A stretch of 64,000 nucleotides of DNA from Bacillus sp. V2I10 (GCF_030817055.1 NZ_JAUSYV010000001.1:4116001-4180000), one strand, 5' to 3'; numbered from the stretch's first letter, positions 42,151 to 51,104 are shown. A program made the numbers and translations. The notes: generated by a model not told the origin, from the letters alone.

Positions 42151-42873
42151 CTATAAAATCTTACTGAGAAAACTCTTTGTTCGTTCATGCTTCGTATTTT
42201 CAAATAATTCCATAGGGGTATTCTCTTCGATAATCATGCCCTCATCCATAAAGATGACACGATCTCCTACTTCACGGGCAAAGCCCATTTCATGCGTGAC
42301 AATCATCATTGTCATTCCTTCTTTAGCCAGCTGCTTCATGACTTCGAGCACTTCTCCAACCATTTCCGGATCCAGTGCGGAGGTTGGCTCGTCAAATAAC
42401 ATGATTTTCGGTTCCATCGCGAGTGCCCGTGCAATCGCCACACGCTGCTTTTGTCCGCCTGATAAGGAATCCGGATAAACATTTACTTTTTCAGAAAGCC
42501 CCACTTTTTGCAGCAGATCTCTTGCTTTAGCTTCTGCTTTTTCCTTGCTCCATTTTCGTACAATGATGGGTGAGACCGTCAGATTTTCAAGGACTGTCTT
42601 GTGCGGAAACAAATTAAAATGCTGAAAGACCATTCCCACATCTTTTCTTATAGCATTGATGTCTGTCGATCTGGCGGTCAAATCCGCTCCTTCGATGTAC
42701 ACATGCCCTTCTGAAATAGTTTCCAATAAATTCAAACACCTCAGAAACGTTGATTTTCCTGAGCCTGAAGGTCCAATAACGACGACAACTTCCTGAGGCT
42801 TTACTTCCATTGATATCCCTTTGAGTACTTCATTTTTACCAAAAGATTTTTTCAGTGCTTTTACCGAGATCAT
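42151..42873 (-). CDS. Polar amino-acid ABC transporter ATP-binding protein (GlnQ type)
   Basis: A 240-residue ATPase. Walker A GPSGSGKST, Q-loop FQHFNLFPHKTVLEN, signature LSGGQKQRVAIARALA, Walker B IMLFDEPTSALD, switch His THEMG. It energises uptake by the permease and binding protein encoded just upstream. ATG 42873 overlaps the permease stop by 4 bp. Confidence 0.92.
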   Translation of the reverse strand: MISVKALKKSFGKNEVLKGISMEVKPQEVVVVIGPSGSGKSTFLRCLNLLETISEGHVYIEGADLTARSTDINAIRKDVGMVFQHFNLFPHKTVLENLTVSPIIVRKWSKEKAEAKARDLLQKVGLSEKVNVYPDSLSGGQKQRVAIARALAMEPKIMLFDEPTSALDPEMVGEVLEVMKQLAKEGMTMMIVTHEMGFAREVGDRVIFMDEGMIIEENTPMELFENTKHERTKSFLSKIL

Positions 42874-43526
42874 TCTGTGTCTAACCTTCTTTCAACATAA
42901 TTTAGCAAATAGGTTAGGCTTAATGTAAGCACTAAATAAACGAAAGCGACTGTTAAGTAAGGTTCCCAAATCCGGTAATATTGACCGGTAGCGGCCTTGC
43001 CCCAATACATTAATTCCGGCACTGAAATTAACGAAATCAGCGAAGAATCTTTAAGCAGCACGATAAATTCATTTCCAAGCGGAGGAATCATCCGTTTCAC
43101 TGCCTGCGGCAAAATTACTTCCTTCATTGCTTGCATATGATTCATTCCAAGTGATCGTGCAGCTTCCATCTGTCCCCTGTCGATTGACTTAATGCCGGCT
43201 CTGAAAATTTCCGCTATGTAAGCAGCAGCATTTAAGGCTAAGGAGACAACTCCTGATATGATGGGATTCACGGTAGTCATAAACAACGGCATAACGCCGA
43301 AATGGATTATGAATATCTGAACCAGCAGCGGTGTTCCTCTGAAAAAATTGATATACCAGACAAAAGGCAGCTTTGCCAGCGGGTTTTTCATCATTTTACC
43401 TATTCCGATAAATAGACCTAAGATTGCGCCAAGCAGTACGCCCATAATCGTGATGGCGATTGTCCATAGTGTTCCTTCTATAAAAAGCGGCAGATAATCT
43501 GCTATAATATCAAAACGGAAATCCAT
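42870..43526 (-). CDS. Polar amino-acid ABC transporter permease
   Basis: A 218-residue permease of the HisMQ/GlnP family with five predicted helices. The family N-terminal LFIEGTLWTIAITIMGVLLG and the ATPase-contact loop EAARSLGMNHMQAMKEVILPQA are clear. Start ATG 43526 has AAGGAGA upstream. It is presumably a homodimer, as only one permease gene is present. Confidence 0.92.
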   Translation of the reverse strand: MDFRFDIIADYLPLFIEGTLWTIAITIMGVLLGAILGLFIGIGKMMKNPLAKLPFVWYINFFRGTPLLVQIFIIHFGVMPLFMTTVNPIISGVVSLALNAAAYIAEIFRAGIKSIDRGQMEAARSLGMNHMQAMKEVILPQAVKRMIPPLGNEFIVLLKDSSLISLISVPELMYWGKAATGQYYRIWEPYLTVAFVYLVLTLSLTYLLNYVERRLDTE

Positions 43527-43568
43527 AGCTGTCTCCTTTGTGTTTAAATCGAATGAAAAGCCCGGTAT

Positions 43569-44381
43569 TTATTCTGCTTTTAATAGAGTATCTACACTCG
43601 GCTCTTTTCCAAACCACTTTTCATAGATTTCTGCGTACTTCCCGCTTTCAATGACCGCTTTAATTGCTTCATCAAATTCCGCTTTTAACTTGCTGTCTTT
43701 CGGAAACATTAAGCCGTAAAATTCAGATTCAAAGCTTTCTTTATCTTCTATCGCTTTGACTTTGCTGTTTGGATTGTTCTTTGCATATTCACTTGCCACT
43801 ACATTATCTGTCACAACCACTTCAACATCATTATTTTCAAGTGCCATAAATGCAACAGCGGTAGTGTCATATTTTGATATATTGTTATTTGCGCCGACTA
43901 CTTTTTCTGCTGCAAGCTGTCCGGTTGTACCGTTTTGCACGCCGATTTTCTTCCCTTTAAGATCTTCAGCGCTTTTAATGTCTGTACCTTCTTTAAAAAC
44001 AATCATATGTGTGGATTCGAAATAAGGAATTGAAAAATCATAGGTTTGTTTGCGGTCATCATTAATTGTAATACCTGAGATCGCCAAATCGATTTGTTTC
44101 CCTTGTACGGATGCAAATAATGGATCCCACCCGATGTTTTCAAGTGTATGCTTATAGCCTGCCTCTTCCATAACTGCATCCAGAAAATCGACATCAAAGC
44201 CAACAATCTTCCCTTTATCCATGTATTCAAACGGCGCGAATGCCGCATCGGTTCCAACTTTAAGGACTTTCTTCTCATCTGACTCTGCACCATTGCTTGC
44301 TTTCTCACTGCTGCCGCATCCAGATAGCATGAGAATAATGGTAAATAACAGGACACCTATAAGCTTATTGCTGTTTTTCAT
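43569..44381 (-). CDS. Polar amino-acid-binding lipoprotein
   Basis: A 270-residue SBP_bac_3 protein. Lipobox LSGC with Cys22, then KVGTDAAFAPFEYMDKGKIV, the amino-acid pocket signature GFDVDFLDAVMEEAG, and ISGITINDDRKQTYDFSIPY. The specificity cannot be read with confidence; basic or amide amino acids (Arg, Gln) are the usual ligands. Start ATG 44381, AAAAGGGG upstream. First gene of the three-gene operon. Confidence 0.9.
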   Translation of the reverse strand: MKNSNKLIGVLLFTIILMLSGCGSSEKASNGAESDEKKVLKVGTDAAFAPFEYMDKGKIVGFDVDFLDAVMEEAGYKHTLENIGWDPLFASVQGKQIDLAISGITINDDRKQTYDFSIPYFESTHMIVFKEGTDIKSAEDLKGKKIGVQNGTTGQLAAEKVVGANNNISKYDTTAVAFMALENNDVEVVVTDNVVASEYAKNNPNSKVKAIEDKESFESEFYGLMFPKDSKLKAEFDEAIKAVIESGKYAEIYEKWFGKEPSVDTLLKAE

Positions 44382-44812
44382 AGAATTTTTCCCCTTTTCT
44401 AATGGTTTTCATTTTTTGCTCAAGTGACTTAGCCTTTCACCTCCTTTTTTCCTAAAAAATAACAAAATGTTACCTTTTATTACATGAGTGTATTTTTTAT
44501 TATCATATTGGTTGTCCAACCTTTTTTCAATAAAAATTTTTTTAATAGTTTGAAAATACACACAAAAAGAGAATACTTCCTGCATTCTCTCCTAACTTGT
44601 TAATATTCTATTTATAGTTTTTTAAAAAATTGAAAGTTTAATTACCTGCAAAGCGTACCGAAATTATGGGAATAGCTTCAAGATATTTTAAAGAAAAAGG
44701 GTTTCTGTTCTCAAGGCGGGAGGGTATGGATGAATATCTGACCTTTCAAATGAGAGTTCACGCCCTTCATGTGCTAAAATAAAGGCAAACCTACTAAATA
44801 GGAGGAAAAAAG
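44382..44812. other. Intergenic region with a leader hairpin and an orphan ribosome site
   Basis: About 430 bp between divergent genes. On the minus strand, upstream of the binding-protein gene, an AAGGAGGTGAAAG ribosome-like sequence (about 44439-44451) is followed by no long frame. A hairpin GAGAAT/ATTCTC (44569-44589) has a minus-strand T-run. On the plus strand, 44667-44783 is an open frame of 38 codons (MGIASRYFKEKGFLF...) without a good ribosome site, possibly a relic. Confidence 0.4.
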
Positions 44813-45862
44813 ATGAAGTATACTGGCTATATTGGTACCTACACAAAAGGCGACAGCAAAGGAATTTACACGTTCACACTAGATACAGCTGCTAAAAAAC
44901 TGGGTGAAGTCAGCGTTGCTGCAGCCCTTGAAAACCCTACATACTTAAACCTCAGCAAGGACAACCGCTTTGTTTATGCCGTTGCTAAAGAAGGCGAGGC
45001 AGGCGGCGTAGTTGCTTACTCAAGAAATACGGAAACAGGCGAATTAAAGGAATTGAACCGACAGCTTCTGCGTGGCGCTTCTCCTTGTCATGTCAGTGTG
45101 AATGACGAGAATCAATTTGTTGTTTCCGCCAATTATCATAACGGCACGATTGAATCGTATGAAATGAACACTGACAGCGAAACTCTTTATCCCTCTCTCT
45201 CTATTAAAAAGCATGTAGGAGACGGACCCAATAAAGACAGACAGGATGGACCACATGCCCATTATGCGGGCTTTACTCCTGACCAGAAATATGTGGCGGC
45301 CATCGATTTAGGAACAGATAAACTGTATACCTACGAATTAAACAAAGGTGAATTAAACGAAATACACAGCCTTCATTTACATGCAGGAAGCGGCCCAAGA
45401 CATATGACGTTCCATCCGAACGGAAAAATTGCTTATTTAATGACGGAGCTGAGCAATGAAGTTGTCGTTCTTGCTTACAATCAAGAAGATGGCAGCTTTA
45501 CAGAATTACAGTACATCTCAACAATTCCCGATGATTTCACTGAAAATAATCAGGGGAGCGCGATCCATATTTCTTCTGACGGAAGATTTGTTTATGCAGC
45601 CAACCGCGGCCATGACAGCATTGCCGTATTCAGCACAAACAGTGACAGCGGCAAGCTGACATTTGTTGAACGCACATCTACAGAAGGTCACTGGCCACGT
45701 GACTTCGCTCTTGATCCGACAGAAAAATTTCTGATTGCCTCAAACCAGGAAAGCAGCAACCTTGTTTTATTTGAAAGAAATCAGGAAACAGGTACGCTGA
45801 CTTTGCTTCAATCTGATGTAACGGTTCCGGATCCGGTTTGTGTGAAATTTTTGAATCAATAA
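44813..45862 (+). CDS. pgl: 6-phosphogluconolactonase (lactonase family, YkgB type)
   Basis: A 349-residue seven-bladed beta-propeller lactonase that hydrolyses 6-phosphogluconolactone in the oxidative pentose phosphate pathway. Characteristic repeats: GYIGTYTKGDSKGIYTF, PTYLNLSKDNRFVYAV, GPHAHYAGFTPD, GSGPRHMTFHPNGK, GSAIHISSDGRFVYAANRGHDSIAVF and GHWPRDFALDPTEKFLIASNQ. ATG 44813 follows AGGAGG. Monocistronic, with a terminator after it. Its B. subtilis counterpart ykgB adjoins ykgA, whereas here the ykgA-like gene is 39 kb away. Confidence 0.92.
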   Translation: MKYTGYIGTYTKGDSKGIYTFTLDTAAKKLGEVSVAAALENPTYLNLSKDNRFVYAVAKEGEAGGVVAYSRNTETGELKELNRQLLRGASPCHVSVNDENQFVVSANYHNGTIESYEMNTDSETLYPSLSIKKHVGDGPNKDRQDGPHAHYAGFTPDQKYVAAIDLGTDKLYTYELNKGELNEIHSLHLHAGSGPRHMTFHPNGKIAYLMTELSNEVVVLAYNQEDGSFTELQYISTIPDDFTENNQGSAIHISSDGRFVYAANRGHDSIAVFSTNSDSGKLTFVERTSTEGHWPRDFALDPTEKFLIASNQESSNLVLFERNQETGTLTLLQSDVTVPDPVCVKFLNQ

Positions 45863-45867
45863 AGTTT

Positions 45868-45908
45868 AAAACCACCCTTATTGCATTTGGCATGAAGGGT
45901 GGTTTTTC
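45868..45908 (+). terminator. Terminator after pgl
   Basis: ACCACCCTT (45871-45879) pairs with AAGGGTGGT (45895-45903), followed by TTTTCTATTTC. Confidence 0.85.
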
Positions 45909-45968
45909 TATTTCATACCAGAGCAGGATACTTTACTCGCATAAGCGAATAAAATAAAGAAGGTTAAT

Positions 45969-46199
45969 ATGAACAGAGATATCCAAATGGAAATCATCTT
46001 TCTCACTGTCATCCTTGGCATCATCGCTTTTTCTCTCTATAAAATCATCAGGAAAAACCGCAGGATTCCAAGCAATGAATATACACCGGCAAACGATATC
46101 GACAATGGTCTTATCCGCAATTATTCGAAGGAAATACCAATAAGTGAGACAAAACACGAAGCTCCGTATGAAGAAAAGGAACATAAAAAGGCAAAATAA
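45969..46199 (+). CDS. DUF3951-like small membrane-anchored protein
   Basis: A 76-residue protein with one N-terminal membrane helix (IIFLTVILGIIAFSLYKII) and a polar tail. The tail segment RRIPSNEYTPANDI matches the PSNxYTPxDDI core of the short Bacillus DUF3951 family. Function unknown. ATG 45969 has AGAAGG upstream; a bidirectional terminator follows directly. Confidence 0.7.
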   Translation: MNRDIQMEIIFLTVILGIIAFSLYKIIRKNRRIPSNEYTPANDIDNGLIRNYSKEIPISETKHEAPYEEKEHKKAK

Positions 46200-46222
46200 A
46201 AGCAGCGGATTCCCGCTGCTTT
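46198..46222. terminator. Bidirectional terminator between convergent genes
   Basis: AAAGCAGCGG pairs with CCGCTGCTTT around a short loop. It overlaps the end of the DUF3951 gene on plus and ends four bases before the cyclophilin stop on minus. Confidence 0.8.
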
Positions 46223-46225
46223 CCT

Positions 46226-46849
46226 CTACTCCACCTTCTCAGGCTTCCCGTACTCCTCGCCAAATGTATCGACGGTTACGGTTTTCATTTTTTGATCTTG
46301 AACTGGCTTTTCTCCATTTGTTTCTGCGCTTACAATTTCATCTACTGCATCCATGCCTTCTGTTACTTTTCCAAAAGCGGCATATTCGCCGTCTAAGCTT
46401 GGGTAGTCAGCGACCATGATGAAAAATTGTGAGCCTGCACTGTCAGGAGCCTGCGAACGTGCCATTGAGATGACTCCGCGTTCATGCTTGAGCGGATTTT
46501 CAAATCCGTTTGAACTAAATTCCCCTTTAATAGCGTAGTCTGGACCCCCTGTTCCGGTTCCTTCTGGATCACCGCCCTGGATCATGAATTCAGGTATCAC
46601 ACGGTGGAAAATCAGTCCGTCATAAAATTTATCGTTGATAAGCGAAACGAAGTTAGCCACAGTGTTGGGTGCAATTTCCGGATACAGCTCAACTTTGATT
46701 TGCTTACCGTTTTCCATTGTAATTGTGACAATTGGATTTTTTTCAACCTTCTTTGCCGGTTTATCAGAACTTTGATCATCAGTTTCATTCCCGCAAGCTG
46801 CCATTAGTAGTAAAAGCAGCGTCATTAATACAAAACCTAATTTCTTCAT
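46226..46849 (-). CDS. Lipoprotein cyclophilin-type peptidyl-prolyl isomerase
   Basis: A 207-residue lipoprotein. Lipobox MAAC with Cys19, a lysine-rich linker, then a cyclophilin domain: FHRVIPEFMIQGGDPEGTGTGG, GVISMARSQAPDSAGSQFFIM and DGEYAAFGKVTEGMD. The catalytic Arg (FHRV), Phe and Gln (FMIQGG) are conserved. It would assist folding of exported proteins at the outer membrane face, in addition to PrsA. ATG 46849 overlaps the stop of the upstream flavin oxidoreductase by 4 bp, so the two are coupled. Confidence 0.92.
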   Translation of the reverse strand: MKKLGFVLMTLLLLLMAACGNETDDQSSDKPAKKVEKNPIVTITMENGKQIKVELYPEIAPNTVANFVSLINDKFYDGLIFHRVIPEFMIQGGDPEGTGTGGPDYAIKGEFSSNGFENPLKHERGVISMARSQAPDSAGSQFFIMVADYPSLDGEYAAFGKVTEGMDAVDEIVSAETNGEKPVQDQKMKTVTVDTFGEEYGKPEKVE

Positions 46850-47850
46850 TTCATCATCTCTCCCATTTCCTGTGCGATTAATTCGTAAGATTTGAGGCGG
46901 TCATCGTAGCTGTGGGTAATCGTAACAATCATTACCTCGTCCGCATTGTACTTTCTTTCGATGTCCAAAAGCTGCTTCCGAACTTCAGACGGATTTCCGA
47001 TCACCATCTTTTTTTCCGCTGCCACAATCATTTCCCGTTCTTCGGGTCTGTATTTGTAAGCTTTTGCCTCATCTACTGATGGAATGCCGGTTGTTATCCC
47101 TTGGAACTGCTGAATTCGCCAAAGATGAGCACTCAATGCCATTTCTTTTGCTTTTTCTGTTGTTTCTGCACAAACGGCATTTACGGTCAGAATGGATTTG
47201 GGCTGCTTTAGTTCATATTTCGGCTGAAAGTGAGTACGGTATTCCTTCAGCATTTCCTCCCCGTCCTTATCACTCATAAACTGGCCGAATGCGTATGCTA
47301 TTCCTGTCTGAGCAGCAAGCTTGCCGCTCTTTTCACTTGTGCCGAGAAGCCAAACTTCAGGAGGCTCTGCTGGAATGGGCGAAGCCTTAATTTTAGAGAA
47401 CATATTCTCATCTGGAAAATCGTTATGTAAAAAGCGAAGCAGCTCTTTCAATTTTTGCGGCATTGTCCTTACGTTTTCAAGGAAATTATCGGACAGCGCC
47501 ATCGTTGCTTCAGCTGACCCGCCCGGGGCCCGTCCAATTCCCAGATCGATTCTTCCCGGAAAAAGAGAGGCAAGCAAATGAAACGTTTCCGCCACTTTGT
47601 ATGGTTTGTAATGCGGCAGTAAGATCGCACCAGCCCCGATCCGGATTGTGCTTGTCCCTGCACCAATATAGCTCAGCATCACTTCCGGCGCAGGACATGC
47701 CAGCCCGGACATATCATGATGCTCGGCTATCCAATATCGGGTATAACCTGTTTTTTCGGCGAGCTGTGCAAGCTTCAATGATTCCTGCAGCGCATTCTGC
47801 GGGGTTGCACCGCTTGCAATCGGCGCCTGATCTAGAATACTCAGCTTCAA
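46846..47850 (-). CDS. LLM-class flavin-dependent oxidoreductase (YtmO/YwcH-like)
   Basis: A luciferase-like (TIM-barrel) flavin oxidoreductase of about 335 residues: LSILDQAPIASGATP, YWIAEHHDMSGLACPAPEV, LFPGRIDLGIGRAPGG, PPEVWLLGTSEKSGKLAAQTG. Substrate unknown. The frame extends upstream to 48069, but the first 73 residues are basic and low-complexity and do not fit the family, which begins at MKLSxLDQ. TTG 47850 is the likely start, though its GGAAGG element is very close. The downstream cyclophilin overlaps by 4 bp. Confidence 0.82.
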   Translation of the reverse strand: MKLSILDQAPIASGATPQNALQESLKLAQLAEKTGYTRYWIAEHHDMSGLACPAPEVMLSYIGAGTSTIRIGAGAILLPHYKPYKVAETFHLLASLFPGRIDLGIGRAPGGSAEATMALSDNFLENVRTMPQKLKELLRFLHNDFPDENMFSKIKASPIPAEPPEVWLLGTSEKSGKLAAQTGIAYAFGQFMSDKDGEEMLKEYRTHFQPKYELKQPKSILTVNAVCAETTEKAKEMALSAHLWRIQQFQGITTGIPSVDEAKAYKYRPEEREMIVAAEKKMVIGNPSEVRKQLLDIERKYNADEVMIVTITHSYDDRLKSYELIAQEMGEMMK

Positions 47851-48094
47851 ACCTTCCACTTCTTTCTGGATTTTGATGCTTCTATTATACACGCTTGACT
47901 GCTTATAATTGAAGTTTTCTTGCTTCTGCTTTCCTGCTTTTACATTAAGAAAAGAAGGTCTGCGCTTTTCATTTACAAGCTTTGGCAGCCGCTTTATTAT
48001 CATTTTACCATGAATGCTTGCATTATTTTCCACTAACCCTAAAAAGAATGGTTCACGCCTGATTTGCAAAAGCTAATGGGCAGAGGTGATAAGC

Positions 48095-48496
48095 ATGACA
48101 CAGGTTACACTTTTATTCTTATTCTTTTTATGGCTGCCATTATTGATTGTCCTCTTTTATCTTCATGTAAGTTCTGACCCTGCTGTCTTTCTGAATCAAG
48201 CTCAAAAATGTGAAAACAGGATGCAGCGCAGGCTTTATGATACGCTCCGCAACAATGGCTACTATGTAAGGGTTAAAGAAAAATGCGGACCGTATACGCT
48301 GGATTTAGTTCTCCCATATTATCGGATTGCCCTGCGCTGCGTCGGAGAAACCGACAAAATTGAGGATTTAAAAAAAAGGAAGTACCTCGATCAACAAGGG
48401 TGGCGTGTGATACCCGTCAAAGAAAAAGAGCTGAACGGAAAAATAACAACGATTTTAGCTAAAATTGAAACTGCTGCAGTTGAATACAAAAAATAA
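48095..48496 (+). CDS. Membrane-anchored protein with a degenerate PD-(D/E)XK (DUF559-like) domain
   Basis: A 133-residue protein. Helix 4-24 anchors it in the membrane. The soluble part reads like a Vsr/DUF559 nuclease fold: RMQRRLYDTLRNNGYYVRV, then GPYTLDLVLPYYRIALRCVG and RKYLDQQGWRVIPVKEKEL. The Asp of the motif is kept (D70), but the expected E-x-(D/K) strand is ALRCVG, with Arg81 and Cys82, so catalysis is doubtful. AGAGGTG six bases before ATG 48095 sets the start (GTG 48086 lies within the ribosome site). No partner gene. Confidence 0.6.
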   Translation: MTQVTLLFLFFLWLPLLIVLFYLHVSSDPAVFLNQAQKCENRMQRRLYDTLRNNGYYVRVKEKCGPYTLDLVLPYYRIALRCVGETDKIEDLKKRKYLDQQGWRVIPVKEKELNGKITTILAKIETAAVEYKK

Positions 48497-48521
48497 GAGC
48501 GAAGATTTTCTCTTCGCTCTT
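48495..48521. terminator. Bidirectional terminator
   Basis: An 11-bp perfect stem: AAGAGCGAAGA (48495-48505) pairs with TCTTCGCTCTT (48511-48521). It separates convergent genes. Confidence 0.8.
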
Positions 48522-48534
48522 ACATAAAACGATT

Positions 48535-49104
48535 TTATTTTTTTTGTTCAATAGTCTGCTTCTTGATTTCTTCATCTGTCATCAGAAATCCGTGAGACCT
48601 CAATAATGATTCCTTAAGCGAGTCAGGCACTCTGTCTGCATCATAGGCACACACTGAGATTAGTTCCAGTGAAGACACTGCTTTATTCGCCTGATTTTCA
48701 AATTCTCCGATGACATCCGTTATTTCTGCTATATTTCCCCATTCTACATGTGCCCAAGTCCGGATCGAAATATTTTTTGTAATATACGGAGCTAAAATAG
48801 AAGAAAAATAATCCAGTATTGTTTCAGAATGGAAATCACCATTCAAACAGTAGAAATCAAAATTATTTATATAATGGATCATAGTAAGCTGTTCTTCTGT
48901 CAAAAGACGTTGAATTTTCTTGTATACAGAAGGAAAAATTCTTTCATTTTCAATGATAAGAACACAGTCCCCTTGTTCAATGCCTGCAAGAATAAAGGAA
49001 ACCGTATTTTCAATATACCGTTGTTCATCATGAAAATAATAAAAGATATGACCGCCAGATGATAGCTGTAATTCTCTTGTAAACTGCATAATTTTTTGAT
49101 TCAA
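48535..49104 (-). CDS. MEDS (DcmR sensory) domain protein
   Basis: A 189-residue soluble protein matching the MEDS domain: GGHIFYYFHDEQRYIENTVS, FILAGIEQGDCVLIIENE, RTWAHVEWG and ELISVCAYDADRVPDSL. The domain is a RecA/KaiC-like sensory module named from methylotrophic and methanogenic regulators. In Bacillus, similar proteins accompany STAS or anti-sigma modules. It lies 105 bp downstream of an intact RsbR paralogue on the same strand, so a stress-signalling role is inferred. No DNA-binding or kinase domain is attached. Confidence 0.78.
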   Translation of the reverse strand: MNQKIMQFTRELQLSSGGHIFYYFHDEQRYIENTVSFILAGIEQGDCVLIIENERIFPSVYKKIQRLLTEEQLTMIHYINNFDFYCLNGDFHSETILDYFSSILAPYITKNISIRTWAHVEWGNIAEITDVIGEFENQANKAVSSLELISVCAYDADRVPDSLKESLLRSHGFLMTDEEIKKQTIEQKK

Positions 49105-49209
49105 CGTTCATTACCCCTTTTAATGGGCTTTTATCAATATAAATACGCCCTAACGCTCTTCGTTGATGGTTACATTTTATGTCCTTAAATCTGTGTACCT
49201 CTACATATA

Positions 49210-50049
49210 TTATTTATCAGTCTTAGAAGCAAGAGCTTGAGATAACGTTGATTTAATTGAAATATTGTCAAACGACAGACCAAGCTGCATGGAAGTAAGC
49301 GCAATTTCAGGGCGAATGCCTGATAAGGTTGTCTTAATCCCAATAAGATTCAACGCATCAATCAATTGAAAAATTTGATGCGCTACCATTGTATCAATCA
49401 TAACCACTCCTGATAGATCAATAAACAAATGAGAAACCCTTTTTTCGGAACATTGCTTTAATGTATTTTCAAGGACCATTTTAGCCCGTGCTGTGTCAAT
49501 ATCTCCAACGAGCGGAAGCAAGGCTGTATCATCTTGAAGTTTGATAACAGGCGAACTGAGCTCATAAATCATTTCCTGCTGAGCTTTTAATTGACGGTCA
49601 GCCGTTTTTTGTGTTTCTTCAACGTAATGAAAAATGACTCTGTCATGTGCTCTGACGATTAAATCCTTCCAGGCATTAAACTGCTCTTGTGAGTATTCCT
49701 CCGGATACAGACCCGCAAATGTACATACTTCATCTAAATACTGACTTCGCGTTCTCATAAATTCTTTAATAATAAACTGGATCGGTGTATTTAAATGCTC
49801 ACCGTCCTTAGCGATTTTCTCAATCCATTCTTCAAAAAGCTCCATAAAATTAATGTCTTCCTCGGCAAATACCTGAATAAATCTCTTATGAAATTCCTGG
49901 TTTTGCGCCTTCAGCTCTTTAATGACTTCAGGATCATTCGATGTGTACACTCCGCCTGTTTTAGATTTATCGAGGGACTCATACCATTCTTCTGTTAAAT
50001 GATGCGCACGCTGCTGCAAATAATTATAGAATTTCTGGTTTCTGTGCAC
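49210..50049 (-). CDS. RsbR-family stressosome protein (STAS)
   Basis: A 279-residue RsbT co-antagonist paralogue. Residues 1-150 form the helical globin-like N-terminal sensor (RsbR N-terminal domain); residues ~160-272 form the STAS domain. The phosphorylation sites of the family are kept: T186 in LVGDIDTARA and the S213/T220 region in DLSGVVMIDTMVA. It would assemble with RsbS into stressosomes controlling sigma-B; rsbS and rsbT are not in the window. Start GTG or ATG near 50049, AGGAGG upstream. A second copy at 41.3 kb is decayed. Confidence 0.9.
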   Translation of the reverse strand: MHRNQKFYNYLQQRAHHLTEEWYESLDKSKTGGVYTSNDPEVIKELKAQNQEFHKRFIQVFAEEDINFMELFEEWIEKIAKDGEHLNTPIQFIIKEFMRTRSQYLDEVCTFAGLYPEEYSQEQFNAWKDLIVRAHDRVIFHYVEETQKTADRQLKAQQEMIYELSSPVIKLQDDTALLPLVGDIDTARAKMVLENTLKQCSEKRVSHLFIDLSGVVMIDTMVAHQIFQLIDALNLIGIKTTLSGIRPEIALTSMQLGLSFDNISIKSTLSQALASKTDK

Positions 50050-50147
50050 GATGTTTTTCCTCCTGATTTCTCCACTCTTGTCTGTCCTCTATTTTACTCC
50101 ATAAACCAAAAAAGAACCAAACGAATTGATTCTTTTCTGGTGGCAAA

Positions 50148-51104
50148 TTATATGCTAATATCTCTTTTCTGGAAATAAACAAACGTCACCGTCATGAATA
50201 CCGCATAATAGATGGCCAAAATCAGCAAGGAGATTGGCAGCGTAATTGTTTCAAGGATTTTATCCTGATAAGCATATACGGTCAAATCCATGTGAGGAAA
50301 AATTAAAAATTTCGCCCATGTGTATTTTTCAGCTACGAAAAGAATGACGCCTCCGATTGTCGATGAGAAAAAGAGAACAAAGATCCCGATGCCGACGGCA
50401 AGCGCCTGACTTTTAAATAAAGTCGACAGCATAAATGCAATCGCAGTCACGATGAATAAACTTGGCAGGAAATAAAGCAGCTTCAGCACAGCTTGATCGC
50501 CTACAGCGACGATATTTTCAGGATTCATTTGACCTTCCATCGAAATCTCAAACATTCTTTCACTGAAGTCACCTGCGCCAAACATGATTAGACCTGCTAA
50601 ATAACCGGCAGTCAGCAGCACGAGCAAAAGAAGAAGCGAATAAAGCGTCGCTGCGATGTATTTTGAAAGCAAAACCTTCCATCTTCTATGCGGCCTGATC
50701 AGCAGCTGTTTGATGGTGCCGTCTGAAAATTCAGAAGCAACGTTGGCACTGCACACAATAACCGCAAACAATGTAACGACAGAAGTGATCATAAAGACAA
50801 TATTATTTAGAAAATGCCACGTGCTCTTGGCGTTGGGATTTATATCTTCCTGCAAATACAACTGCTTTTCGCTGATTTGCATTTGCTGCCATTCCTGTTC
50901 TTCTTCAGGCTGCTCTTTCATTTCCTGCTGCAGCTGAGTGATTTCTGCCTGAACATCCTGACGCCAGTCTTCGCTTGGTTTTTCTGTAAACTTATAATCA
51001 ATAAAAGCAGCGCCTGATACGATAATTACTATTAATATAAGATAAATCCAGCTGGACACTTTCGAAAAGATTTTCATCCATTCATTTTGTATTAGTCCAA
51101 TCAT
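50148..51104 (-). CDS. ABC-2 type exporter permease
   Basis: A 318-residue permease with about six helices. After the first helix there is a Gln/Glu-rich extracytoplasmic segment (residues ~40-85). Then NVASEFSDGTIKQLLIRPHRRWKVLLSKYIA, the ABC-2 motif typical of bacitracin/lantibiotic-type exporters, and further helices. ATG 51104 overlaps the ATPase stop by 4 bp. With the ATPase it should form a heterotetrameric exporter under the ECF-type promoter at 52.1 kb. Confidence 0.88.
   Translation of the reverse strand: MIGLIQNEWMKIFSKVSSWIYLILIVIIVSGAAFIDYKFTEKPSEDWRQDVQAEITQLQQEMKEQPEEEQEWQQMQISEKQLYLQEDINPNAKSTWHFLNNIVFMITSVVTLFAVIVCSANVASEFSDGTIKQLLIRPHRRWKVLLSKYIAATLYSLLLLLVLLTAGYLAGLIMFGAGDFSERMFEISMEGQMNPENIVAVGDQAVLKLLYFLPSLFIVTAIAFMLSTLFKSQALAVGIGIFVLFFSSTIGGVILFVAEKYTWAKFLIFPHMDLTVYAYQDKILETITLPISLLILAIYYAVFMTVTFVYFQKRDISI

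Noticed and set aside
44003..44356. 117-codon minus-strand frame
   Set aside because: It lies in another frame inside the amino-acid-binding lipoprotein gene; basic, low-complexity shadow translation.
44667..44783. 38-codon plus-strand frame before pgl
   Set aside because: The composition is plausible but there is no ribosome site and no family; probably a relic or chance.
47851..48069. N-terminal extension of the flavin oxidoreductase
   Set aside because: Basic, low-complexity residues before the family start; more likely leader DNA.
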